A stretch of 64,000 bases of DNA, from positions 73,627,032-73,691,031 of the forward strand of contig JAOWCC010000936.1 in the NCBI GenBank assembly GCA_030867875.1, given 5' to 3'. The stretch is from Actinernus sp. WN-2022 (taxonomy: Eukaryota > Cnidaria > Anthozoa > Actiniaria > Actinernidae). Positions 23,076-34,600 of this stretch are shown here, piece after piece; positions within the stretch are counted from its first letter, which is position 1, and each line of letters starts with the position of its first letter. Under the pieces are notes generated by a model. The model was not told where the DNA came from and searched no databases. It saw only the letters and a list, made by a program, of their open reading frames with translations. Position numbers and translations under genes: made by a program.

Positions 23076-25603
23076 TTAATAGTATGGAGGGCAAATTACG
23101 ATCCAGAAATTTTTTTATTTTAAGCACGCGTAGGCGGCGTTTGAAATTTCACATGCATGTGAAATACAAATTAAGCGTGAAATTTCAAGTTGAAATTAGG
23201 GATTAATTCGTCCTCTATAGTATTATATGAATAAATGCCAGGGCTTGTATTTGAGAAAATTAAATACTTACATTATACATGTACTGCAATGCAATGCATT
23301 TTAGTAACCTCTACAGTAATTCAAGTAATTCTGCATTCTGCTTTATTTAAAATTTAGCCATAATAATATTGATCCAGTGTTTATTAGACATTAATATTGT
23401 TTGTTGTTGAGAGTGTCATTTCTGAAATCCTCACAGGGAACCAGGAATAACAAAATTGGACACTCCTCTCCAATATGTATAGGTGATCGCATGGGGCCAA
23501 GTAAAATGAAGGATTAATTTCACATGTTTTTCAACTTTATAAAATTGTGATCAGAGCAATTTTTATCAACTTTAAAGAAGTGAAATTAACCCTTAAGTTT
23601 ACGAGGACCCATGTGATTACTTCTTAATAACAGAGGGCAAACATTTTTGACAAAATAGTGGCATAAATTGTAATGTGCATTCTATCTCAAGGGAAAACCA
23701 GGTTAGTGTCAAATATCAAACATATCAAACATGCTTGACTAGTTATTACTTGGGCCAGGCATTTGGCCTCCCGAGTAACAAAGTTTTGCAAGTGTTTATC
23801 GAGCAATTCTAAGGATTATGCAACAGCCTAAGTAAACACCCCCCCCCCCCCCCCCCCCCCCACTACACACACATACGCACACACGCACACACGCACACGC
23901 ACACATACGCACACACACGCACACACACGCACACACACACATACAGGCCGCAGGTGGTTTACAGGGACTTGGTCCCTGGACCGACATTACAGGTACCACA
24001 TGATATGTTGATGCTAAGGGCTCGTCCTTGTGGCACCTAGTGCAGTAGAGGCCAGGGGTGAAGACTGCTATTCGATATTCAGGATTATTTAATTTCAACA
24101 TTTTGGGCTCATAAACACAACGGGTTACGGGGACCACAAATTACCAACCTCTCGGTTTGAATCCACACCGCATTGTAAGGACCTGTGTTTTGCAGTGTTA
24201 GTTGATTTTATCCTTTTGCATTATTGGGTTGTTATTGAAACTTTAGACAAAATTGGCCCTGTTGAATCCTATACCCGCATTGTGAGAACCTTTGTAATTT
24301 ACTGTAATTAGCGTGACTGTAGGTAATACCGCGCTTCGTGTTCTGGAACACACAGGTTTATTTCATTCTATTCCATTTTTCAGTTCCCATGCCATGGCAA
24401 TTCTGATGATCTGCTGAGCTAACGCCAGCGTTGCGAGGATTCTAGCGAATAGCACTTTTTCTTTTCAGATTTGATAAAACTAAGACCAGTTTTCGCGCAA
24501 CATTAGCCTAAAACTCAGTCGCCTTCTCTCAACTCGTCCCCCTCCCACGAGAAATACTTCTGATAATACCTTCTAGTATAACGAGTGAGAGAAGGCTGAA
24601 GGTGCATAATGCTGCGTGAAAAATCAAACAAATCGCACCGTGTAACATCGCCAGTTAGCTAAAACAACAAGCACTTTAATCTGGTAGACAAATTTTCCAC
24701 TAACAACTTACGATTGTGAAAAAAGTTACAAGAGTTACAAAATATCTATTTTTGTTTAGTTGCGTTATATTCAAATACGTTTTCGCAGCTACCAAGCCTT
24801 TCATTGTGATATATGATAACAAATATTTCGTCACTATTTTTATCCTACTTGCTTCTTATACAGCGTGGGCCTAGTCTGGTCTCTGAAAATGTTGTATGCT
24901 AATATCTTGAAACTGTATTTTTAAATGAAATGAAAAGCTAAAACGCTTGCTATGTTCGCCATCAGAACTTAATCTGAATATACATGTATGATTTTTCTGA
25001 TCGTCATAATTTCACACAGAATGGTGAAAGGGATAATCAAAATATGAGCACAATTACTGCTCAACCCCCCCCCCCCCCCCAAAAAAAAACATCCCCTCCC
25101 CCCCGAGAAGGCAAAAACACTCCAGTCAATTGAGAGAATACATATCACTTTATTAACTAACTATGAAGCATAATTAACATTTTGCAAAGGAAGATGCATT
25201 CAAGAAAAAAATATCCATTTCATCGCGACTCACTGCCTTATAGTAACTGACATAACAAATGGTAGGGAGATTAAGATTCCACGACGGCAACGACAATATG
25301 ATGCAACAATTAGTTTTCTTGATCATTAGTTTTGTTTTTAGTTTCATTTCTTAAATTTCCCCCCGTTTTTCTTATCCAAGCTTTTAAGAAATTGATCCTG
25401 CACAAAATTATCAGTTAGGTCGAATGAATAACGTTTCTAGGTTAACAAAAGAGCGTAAAACTCGGTGTTTTCATGTCGTTGCTCTACAGACGACAGCTAA
25501 AATGAATGCTGCTATTTGTATTTTCTCATGCTGTTGTTTTATTTTGTACTGATTAAGCCTATTGTTTCACTGCGTTATAGTAAACGTTGCCGTTGTGGTA
25601 TCT
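23076..25603. other. Non-coding stretch with homopolymer and CA tracts
   Basis: Contains a run of about 26 C followed by (CA)n and (CACG)n at 23837-23945, and a C run plus A run at 25065-25090. An imperfect palindrome at about 24490-24640 has arms built on gcgcaacattagcc and ggtgcataatgctgcg. No gene recognised. Confidence 0.5.
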
Positions 25604-26172
25604 TAAAGTGCCACTACGATAATAATTTGAGATAGTGATATTTTTGCGTATTTGTAAAGTAAAGTTGTTATATTTTTCCTATCCACACAGTTTTTTTTGA
25701 TATGACGACGGGAAGTCTTATTTTTGGGGGTCCAAATCTTGATTTTTTACGACTGCCATTACTCGAACCCGTTCCTGTGACAGAACTAATTTCAAGCGGA
25801 CGTGACGTCATTTTTTCAACACAACAACATGCTGGGCTACGTTTCACACAAACTTTCGCATGAACTTATAAATAAAGTACATATTTATACTATTTTTTTC
25901 CAAAAAGGAAAGGAAAGAACAAAGTTTTGAATGGAAATATGCATTTACAAGAGCGACGCGTTGGGAAAATGACGTCACGACAGAAAACTGCTGGTCGAAA
26001 ATCGGAACACACTTCAGTAATGGCAGACGTGATTTCGACGGTAAACTGTGTGCAAATTCATTGCTTAATTTGGTCCTTTGGTAATATTTTCACTGATTTG
26101 GATATTTTAGACACTGTGTCGTTTGGAAAAGTAGAAAAGAAAATGGTCGAATTTCATCGTAGTGGCACTTTA
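25604..26172. mobile_element. 569 bp MITE with 17 bp inverted ends
   Basis: Left taaagtgccactacgat (25604-25620), right atcgtagtggcacttta (26156-26172), exact reverse complements. If the outer TA is the target duplication, the element is AAGTGCC...GGCACTT, as in TA-targeting DNA elements. The open frame at 25927-26208 runs over the right end and is not a gene. A partial second copy lies at 1-156. Confidence 0.8.
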
Positions 26173-26985
26173 GTAGTGAAAAGAGATATTCAACTGTTGT
26201 ACTCATGACATACGAGCTCTTCTGACATATAATCGAATAGCTAGCTCCAATAGCCTCGTTCTTCATTTTCCCTGAGTCGAAAGTTGCAGTGATTTCATGC
26301 AATAGATCAAAATATTTCGGTTTTACTCGTTTCGGCCGTAAAATCAATGTCAGTCATCTCCAAAAATATAGGGGAAAAGAGAAACAGATTACCAAAACAG
26401 TGTTGCAATGATGGCAGATAACAACTGGGCCGCGTCATGAAAATTGGGCCTGGACGACATCAAGTTAAATAATTCCTATAGTGGTGTTCATAATAACAGA
26501 TTTAACATTTTATTGTATTCTTGACAATGCGGCAATCGCGATGCAGATTCTAATAGTACCACATGTATACAAAACATAAAACAATTGCAAAAAATATTTA
26601 CATATGTCGTCCGCGCCCTTTTTGCCTGACGCGGCCCTACTGATATTAGATACAGGCCATTTTGATGATGTTGCGCGCGCAGCTAGAACAATGGCTATCT
26701 GTTTTAAATAACAAAAGGCTTGTAAACCAGAACGAGTCTTAGCAGCTCGGGTCTATTGTTCTACTGATGCGTGCGTAACATCGTCAAATGTTGACGTGAT
26801 ATTAATTAAACAAAACATTAAAGTATATAAAAGTTAATACAAAAAAATATATTATTTTTAATTCCCTGACTACTTAGAGCAACATGCCTAATTTCAAGGG
26901 CTACCGCAATACAAAAGTGCTAGTTTTACTACAATTTTACAGTTCTGAAAGCACAAAACGAGAGAGTTAATTAACACTGTTATCT
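26173..26985. other. Non-coding stretch
   Basis: No gene or defined repeat seen. Confidence 0.4.
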
Positions 26986-26989
26986 GTGT

Positions 26990-29900
26990 TGGATACCGGT
27001 TATCTTCTACAGGCAATAGCCGCACTGGCAATAGCTGTGCAGGCAATATGCACTCACTCACACCCAATAGCTGCCCTGGCTACTTGTACTCTCCTACAGA
27101 CAATAGCTACACTAACAATCTGCACTTTGCTATATGATACAGCTGCACTGGCTACCTGTACTCTCCTACACATATAGCTGCACTGGCCACATGTATTCTC
27201 CTCCATATAAAGCTGCCCTGGGTACCTATACTCTCTTACAGACAATAGCTATACTGACAATCTGCACTCAGCTATATATGCTACAAGCACACTGGCTACC
27301 TGTACTCTCCTACATATTTAGCTGCCATCGCTACCTGAATTCTCTTTTAGGCAGTATCTGCTCTGGCTAATAGAACTCTCCTACACATATACACGGCTTT
27401 CATAATGGCCGCCTCCTAATTTGCATATGTGATTTTCCGTTTCGGTAGTTTATCCACATGCATAGAAAATATGAACATTGGCATGTGAAAGAGCATGTCG
27501 ACATTAGTGAACTTGTGAAAGTTGAGTGCTGTGGCTTATAAAGCAATGAAGTTACAGCCAGTTGAAATTAGAGAGATTTGAATGAGAAAAGCAACGGAGG
27601 CCTTTCTAGCCTCGCTTTCATGTTTTCCTGCATTAGAAATGCTCATAGCTCAGCAGCAATTCTTCGCATTGCTCTAAAACTCAAGACAATTACTAGTTTT
27701 AATGTGATCTTTCATGTGGTAGCATTGGTTTCCCTCAACAGATTTATCTTCCAAATTATGCAAATTAGGAGGCGGCTGGAGGCGGCCATTATGAAAGTCT
27801 ACCTGCACACTCCTACAAGCAATAGCTGCCCAGGCTACCTGCATTGTCTTTTAGGCAGTAGATGCACTGGCTACCTGTACTCTCCTAAAGACAATAGCTA
27901 CACTGACAATCTGTACCCCGCTATATGCTACAGCCGCACTCACTACTTGTACCCTCCTACACATGTTGCTGCCAGCGCTACCTGAATTCTCTTTTAGGCA
28001 GTATCTGCTCTGGCTAATAGAACTCTCCTACACATATAGCTCCACTTGCTACCTGTACTCTCCTACAAGCAATAGCTGCCCAGGCTACCTGCATTGTCTT
28101 TTAGGCAGTAGCTGCACTGGCTACCTGTACTCTTCTACACATATAGCTGCACTGGCTACCTGTACTCCCCTACACATTAACTACCCTGGCTACCTGCATT
28201 CTCCTGTAGGCAGTAGCTGCACTGTACTCTCCTACACATATAGCTGCCATGGCTACCTGTACTCTCCTACAGACAATAGCTACACTGACAATTTGCACTC
28301 TGCTGTATGCTACAGCTGCACTGGCTACTTGTACTCTCCCACAGACAATATAGCTACACTGACAATCTGCACTCTGCTGTATGCTACAGCCGCACTGCCA
28401 AACTTACTCTCCTACACATATAGCTGCCCTGGCTACCTGTACTCTCCTACAGGCAATAGCTATACTGACAATCTGCACTCCGCTATATGCTACAAGCACT
28501 ATGGCTACTTGTACTCTCCTATACATATAGGTGCGCTAGCTACCTGCACTCTCCTACACATATAGCTGCACTGGCTACCTGCACTCTCCTATAAGCAATA
28601 GCTGTACTGGCTACCTGTATTCTCCTTGACATATAACGGCGTAGGCTACCTGTACTCTCCAACACATATAGCTGCGCAGGCTGCCTGTACTCTTCTACAC
28701 ATATAGATGCACTGGCTAACTGCATTCTCTTTTAGGCAGTAGTTGCACTGGCTACCAGTACTCTCCTACAGACAATAGCTACACTGACAATTTACACTCT
28801 GCTATATCCTACAGTCTCACTCGCTACCTGTACTCTCCTACAGACAATAGCTATTCTGACAATCTGCACTCCGCTATATGCTACAAGCACACTGGCTACA
28901 TGTACTCTCCTACACATATAGGTGCGCTAGCTACCTATACTCCTACACATTTAGCCGCCATCGCTACCTGAATTCTCTTTTAGGCAGTATCTGCTCTGGC
29001 TAACAGAATTCTCCTACACATATAGCTGCACTGGCTACCTGTACTCTCCTACAGACAATATAGCTGCACTGACAATCTACATTCTGCTGTATGCTACAGC
29101 CGCACTGCCAAACTTACTATCCTAAACATATAGCTGCCCTGACTACCTGTACTCTCCTACAGACAATAGCTATACTGACAATCTGCACTCAGCTATATGC
29201 TACAAGCACACTGGCTACCTATACTCTCCTACACATATAGCTGCACTGGCTACCTATACTCTCCTACACATATCGGCTGCACTGGCTACCTATACTCTCC
29301 TACACGTATAGCTGCACTGGTTACCTGCACTCTCCTATAAGCAATAGCTGCCCTGGCTACCTGCATTCTCTTTTAGGCAGTAGCTGCACTGGCTACCTGT
29401 ACTCTCCTACACATATAACTGCGTAGGCTACCTGTACTCTTCTACACATATCGAGTAGCTGCTCTGGCTACCAGTACCTGTACTCTCGTATACATATAGC
29501 TGCCCTGGCTACCTGTACTCTCCTACAGACAATAGCTACACTGACAATTTGCACTCTGCTATATGGTACAGCCGCACTCGCTGCCTGTACTCTCCTACAG
29601 ACAATAGCTATGCCGATAATCCGAACTCCGCTATATGCTACAAGGACACTGGCTACCTGTATTTTCCTACACATATAGCTGCACTGGCTACCTGTACTCT
29701 CCTACAGACAATATCTACACTGACAATCTGCACCATGCTATATGCTACAGCCGCACTCACTACCTGTACCCTCCTGTACATACAGCTGCACTGGTTACCT
29801 GCACTCTCCTACAAGCAATAGTTGCCCTGGCTACATGCATTCTCTTTTAGGCAGTAGCTGCAGTGGCTACCAGTACCTGTACTCTCCTCCACATATAGCT

Positions 29901-30560
29901 ATCCTGGCTACCTGTACTCTCCTATAGACAATACCTATACTGACAATCTGCACTGAGCTATATGCTACAAGCACACTGGCTACCTGTACTCTCCTACACA
30001 TATAGCTGCACTGGCTACCTATACTCTCCTACACGTATAGCTGCACTGGTTACCTGCACTCTCCTATAAGCAATAGCTGCCCTGGCTACCTGCATTCTCT
30101 TTTAGGCAGTAGCTGCACTGGCTACCTGTACTCTCCCAGACATATAACTGCGTAGGCTACCTGTACTCTCCTACACATATCGAGTGGCTGCTCTGGCTAC
30201 CAGTACCTGTACTCTCGTGCAGTTATAGCTGCCCTGGCTACATGTACTCTCCTACAGACAATAGCTACAATGACAATCTGCTCTCTGCTATATGATACAG
30301 CTGCACTGGCTACCTGCACTCTTCTATAGGCAATATAGCTACACTGACAATCTGCACTCTGCTATATGCTACAGCTGCACTGTCAAACGTACTCTCCTAC
30401 ACATATAGCTTTCCTGGCTACCTGTACTCTACAGGTAGACAATAAAGCTATATAGACAATATAGCTATACTGACAATCTGCTCTCTGCTATATGATATAG
30501 CTGCACTGGCTACCAGTACTCTCCTACACATATAGCTGCACTGGCTACCACAGACAATAG
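26990..30560. repeat. 3.5 kb minisatellite of two interleaved unit types
   Basis: Unit A centres on agctgcactggctacctgta followed by ctctcctacacatat (about 35 bp). Unit B runs cagacaatagctacactgac then aatctgcactctgctatatg (about 45-50 bp). A third variant contains attctcttttaggcagtag. They alternate irregularly over the whole span with ~5-20% divergence. Frames of 60-200 codons rich in Tyr/Leu/Pro arise on both strands because the units have few stops; there is no start, splice or family evidence for coding. Interrupted by the element at 27397-27797. Confidence 0.92.
27397..27797. mobile_element. 401 bp MITE nested in the minisatellite
   Basis: Left ctttcataatggccgcctcc, right ggaggcggccattatgaaag, then both arms continue with taatttgcat or its complement. 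The right arm has an extra 10 bp gcctcc/gccg duplication. The minisatellite resumes on both sides. The interior frame at 27578-27985 runs out of the element and is not a gene. Confidence 0.85.
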
Positions 30561-31397
30561 CAATGCATTTTGTAGATCAGTTGCTACATAATGAGAATAA
30601 ATAGTGCAGTTGCATTATAACTATTTGTTACACCCCAAGTCAAATACGTCATAGTTTAAATTGTTCTGGGTAGACCGTGTCACATAGCGGTCGTCTAAAC
30701 ATCATAACCCCCAGCTGGGGAACAAGACATCAAAGCTTGTAAAAATAGTCGCGCAATTATGATTTTGGAGCTACAACAAAACACTTATGCCTTCACTCTC
30801 GGAAAACAGTGAGGTTTTTTTTACCTCGACTCTTAATGTTCCCTTTGTTTCTACCTCGGAGGAAGTCGTTAAGTGCTCAATGACCCAGCTACAGTATGTT
30901 GCCCTGTATCTGACCGATGATAGTATCCAACCACAGCAAAAGTAATTGTAAATTTTACCAAATACAGGCAAACAAAGTATTCAGAACAACTATCGATTAC
31001 AGGTCCAAGAAATACTCTGCGGGAAAGAGCAATTTGTTCAAGTGAATAAAACTTTCACGGTCGAAACGCTGCCCTTTTCACTTCCCAGGAAATTACCGTA
31101 ACTCATCGAGGTTCTTGCAGCTAAAGATATCAGCTAGTATTGATTTTTTCACGATTGAGCACAGTGTAAATTACACTAAGTTTTCACAGGTTGATCCAAA
31201 TCTATTGTCTGATGTGTCAATTTTTACGATATATTTGGAAAGTGAACTATTGTAGGGCAGAAATTACATTTGTACATTTTACGAGAGGGAAGATAAGGAG
31301 ATTATACGGTGAACTGGTCGGATACTGGGCCACATACTGTATGCTAGATTTTTGCGAAGCCCACTACTGTAAAGTGCCAATATGCAAATGTCCAGTA
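30561..31397. other. Presumed 3' flank of the recombinase gene (minus strand)
   Basis: Downstream of the minus-strand stop at 31398. No convincing AATAAA close to the stop and no other gene recognised. Confidence 0.4.
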
Positions 31398-31615
31398 CTA
31401 CTTCTTAGAAACTTTCCGCTTCCTCTTGGCTATCTCGTTTTTAACAAAATACTTCACGCCGGTCCAGTTTCTGTTCCTAAGAGCACCTTTGCTTGATAAA
31501 ATGCACTCCTCGCATTTTCTTTTGCCCGGCACGTTTCCGTCCTTTATATTTCTTTGTAAGTGCAGTAGCACGGCCCGCTTCTCATCGTTTGTCCAGGGGT
31601 ATTTTGTCACTGATC
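31398..31615 (-). CDS. Terminal exon: Myb/SANT-like domain with basic tail
   Basis: Acceptor tttcaatttcag, then GA completing a split codon, 71 codons and TAG. Residues: YPWTNDEKRAVLLHL, then VPGKRKCEECI, then NRNWTGVKYFVKNEI, then a Lys/Arg tail ending KRKRKVSKK. The spaced Trp residues and helix-like spacing suit a Myb/SANT-type DNA-binding fold, and the tail a nuclear signal. I recall this block following the recombinase domain in related animal proteins; that is memory, not a search. Incoming phase 1 matches the recombinase exon and every small exon between. Confidence 0.75.
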
Positions 31616-34600
31616 CTGAAATTGAAATATCATATTATTAGACTACTGAATTGAACTATCACATCATGTTATGGCGTTCCGTTACGGACAAAATTATGAA
31701 CACTGTTAAAATGAAGTTCAAATTCAAAGGGGAAAGAATGAAGAAAAGAAAATGAAGTCGAAATTGAAAAAGCAAAGTCCAAAATCCAAAATTAACTGTT
31801 CAAGCGCATAGCACAGTCGAAAAAAGAAAAAAGAAATCTACACGTCTCCGCATAATAATGAAGTTCACAAAAGTCCGAGTTGAGAACACAAAACACAAAA
31901 TTATGAGTCGAGAACTCAAAAATATTGAGTAGCACGAAACCTCTGCACTCATCATACTAACAAATGGCCAAAATTTTAACTGACAACTGACATTAATAAA
32001 ACATCAATGTCTTTCTGATTCTACTGGAGATTTCGTCCTGATCTACATAAACTTTGGCTTCGATTTTCTCGGCCAAAATAAGTCGTATCGCCAAAATAAC
32101 TGAAAACATGATTCTCTACATCTAGACGATTGATAAGTGCGATAAAGAATTCGCGTCCGATCTTTATGGGATTTACAAACTCTTTCTTTATCTAGTACTT
32201 CAAATCAGCTTTTTACAGAAATCTTACTTTGGTTTTCCCTGAATAGACTACAACATATGGTTTGGAAAAGGATCGAAGAACCGACTGAAAGCCCGTATCG
32301 AGGCCCGTATACAATATCTTCTGTGCATGTCCTCTTTTACTCCTCTCTTCCTTTAGGGATCATTAAGAAGCTCTTACTTTGTTTCTTTACTTTTCAATTG
32401 TCTTTTCAAAATGTTCTGACTACGGCACATGTTCAGCGATTTTTTTTCCAAAGTTAGTGTTCTGACTACGGCACAGCGACTGTCTCGATCCACGCCGAGG
32501 CGGGAATTAGTTCCCATGGCCGAAGAGAGCTTCGAAACTGTATACAAAGCCATGACAGGAGTGATTTTTTTTGTGTATTCTAATTTATGCTGTGTTGCTT
32601 GTTTCCTTTCCATTTTCCGGGTCATTTGCCCACAGCGGTTCTCAAGGCCAGCGATTATAATTTTAATTATCCTAACTAAGTAAAATTTAGGGCTTCCAAT
32701 TCCCTTTTTTTCGCTATCCGAAAAAAAAAACCGGCCCTAAAAAAGAAGAAAAAACTAAAAAGAAATGCCTACAGCACGAGGTATTCCCAGGCGGTCACCC
32801 ATCCAGTTACTAACCTCGCCCGATCTAGCCTCCTTTGCAGACGTTTTTAGTTTCGGTCCCATTCTAACGTTAGTGTGTAGGGAGAATGGGACCGAAACTA
32901 AAAACGTCTGCAAAGGAGGCTACGCCCGATCGGGCTTGATCGGATTACCGTCTGAGCTAAACCGCCGGAAGCCACAGGAAACCCAACTAGGTCTGTCAGG
33001 GCTAGTGCAAGTTTGCTGTTTTATTTTCTTCAACATTTGGCAAAGCTGCCTTCTAATGATATCTATATTGGCACGAGTTCGGTTGGTAGTGCCAGCCTCT
33101 TGTTATTTTTTTAATATACGGCCTTTTTGAAAATATTTTGCGACTTGGATGATGCGATATGGTGACTTGTTTGGTCTGACTTTATTTCGGATGGATGGAA
33201 GTTCGTCAAAAGCTGAGCGAGACCTGTATGTTTATATGAGTTCGCAGCAAGCTCGGGCCGAAACGTTCAACCTCTGTATTATTTACTTCTCAAAGTGTTC
33301 AAAATTAAGGCCAAAAGAGTCAGCAATACATCTACAAACGACTGACTTTGATAAATAAAGGCCTTCGTGGTGTACGTCGTGTGGCCCTGGCTGGAGAGAT
33401 CTTTTGGCAGGTGCTGGGCATCTGTGTCCTTTGTATTGATAGGACTAAAAATATCCACTAAAATCACAAATATATATATATATATGTTCTAGATCTTAAA
33501 CTGGTGTACTAGTAGACCAAGCGAAGTTGTGACTGAAAGAGAGTTTATCGGAGATGTTTGCTTCGACTGTAAACAAGTTCGTATTTTAGTATCAGTACCT
33601 ATTAAAAGTTTAGCCGGCTGTCTTCTAAGTCTTCCCTCAGGTTATTTTACATACTTGCCGTAGTCGTTGTATCTTAAATTCCCTAGTATGGGGGGTCTCT
33701 GACTCCCCAACCCTGGGGAAAAACGTTAAAAGAACACTGGCCTGCTGATGAATACAGACATTATAGACCTGCGTCGGTGGACACTGCGCATGCCCGTTTT
33801 CCAAACGGCTCGCATCGTATATTTGATACAATTCGGTGACGGTAAATAGCATATATCTGATATTTTTAAAACTTACTTTTGTTTTTTGGTAGCCTGCTCT
33901 CTGTCTCTCTGTCTGTGGTAGTAACTGAAGCCTTGTGTTCTTAAACATGATTAATGAGACAGTATTAATTTTTTTCTCACCCTTGATTGGCTAAGAAGTG
34001 TGCAATTTATTGCAAACACCAGCTTTGTTCTTTATTACCTCAGGAGCGATTGCAACTCAAGCATAGTTCATATGGTTAATGACGTTTTAGTTTGCAAAAC
34101 ACTTACCTTTCTTTCTCTTTGCAGTGGTATTGCTCAGCTGCCAGTCTTCATCTGAATCCGAAGAGGAATCTGCAAAAATACTCCATTCAGCTAAAAGAGC
34201 CAGCAGTACTCGAACAACTGAGCATCCTCGCCCAGGAGGTCGACAGCTTTTGGTACGTACATTCTACCGTGAAAGTTATATTAAACGGACAGTAGCTAGT
34301 GTCGTGTTGCATGTTAAACATTTCTCACATTTCATTGGCTAAGAAGTGTTACATATATTGCAAGCACTAGCGCAAAAATAAATGTAAAACACAAGTGCAA
34401 ATATAATTCCAGAAACAACAGAAAACTCATTAATTTTGTTGTTTTTGTTTCTATACATTGATTATTATAGTGTTGGAATCACTTTGTGGAATAATGCTTA
34501 AAAACGTAATAACTTTTTTTATTACTTGCAAGTCCCATAAATGTCTGAAAAGTATGCGTAGGTAGTATAATAAAACGGCATTTGTTATATGTTAGAGGGC

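Noticed and set aside
27963..28565. 200-codon plus frame in the 27-30.6 kb minisatellite
   Set aside because: Product of the repeat; similar frames occur on the other strand, and there is no start, splice or family evidence.
26990..30560. CRISPR-like array
   Set aside because: Units are degenerate with no unique spacers, and the genome is eukaryotic.
33655..33672. 18 nt phase 1-1 microexon (minus) after beta copy 1
   Set aside because: Sites are plausible, but 18 nt with a poor acceptor tract is too short to trust by eye.
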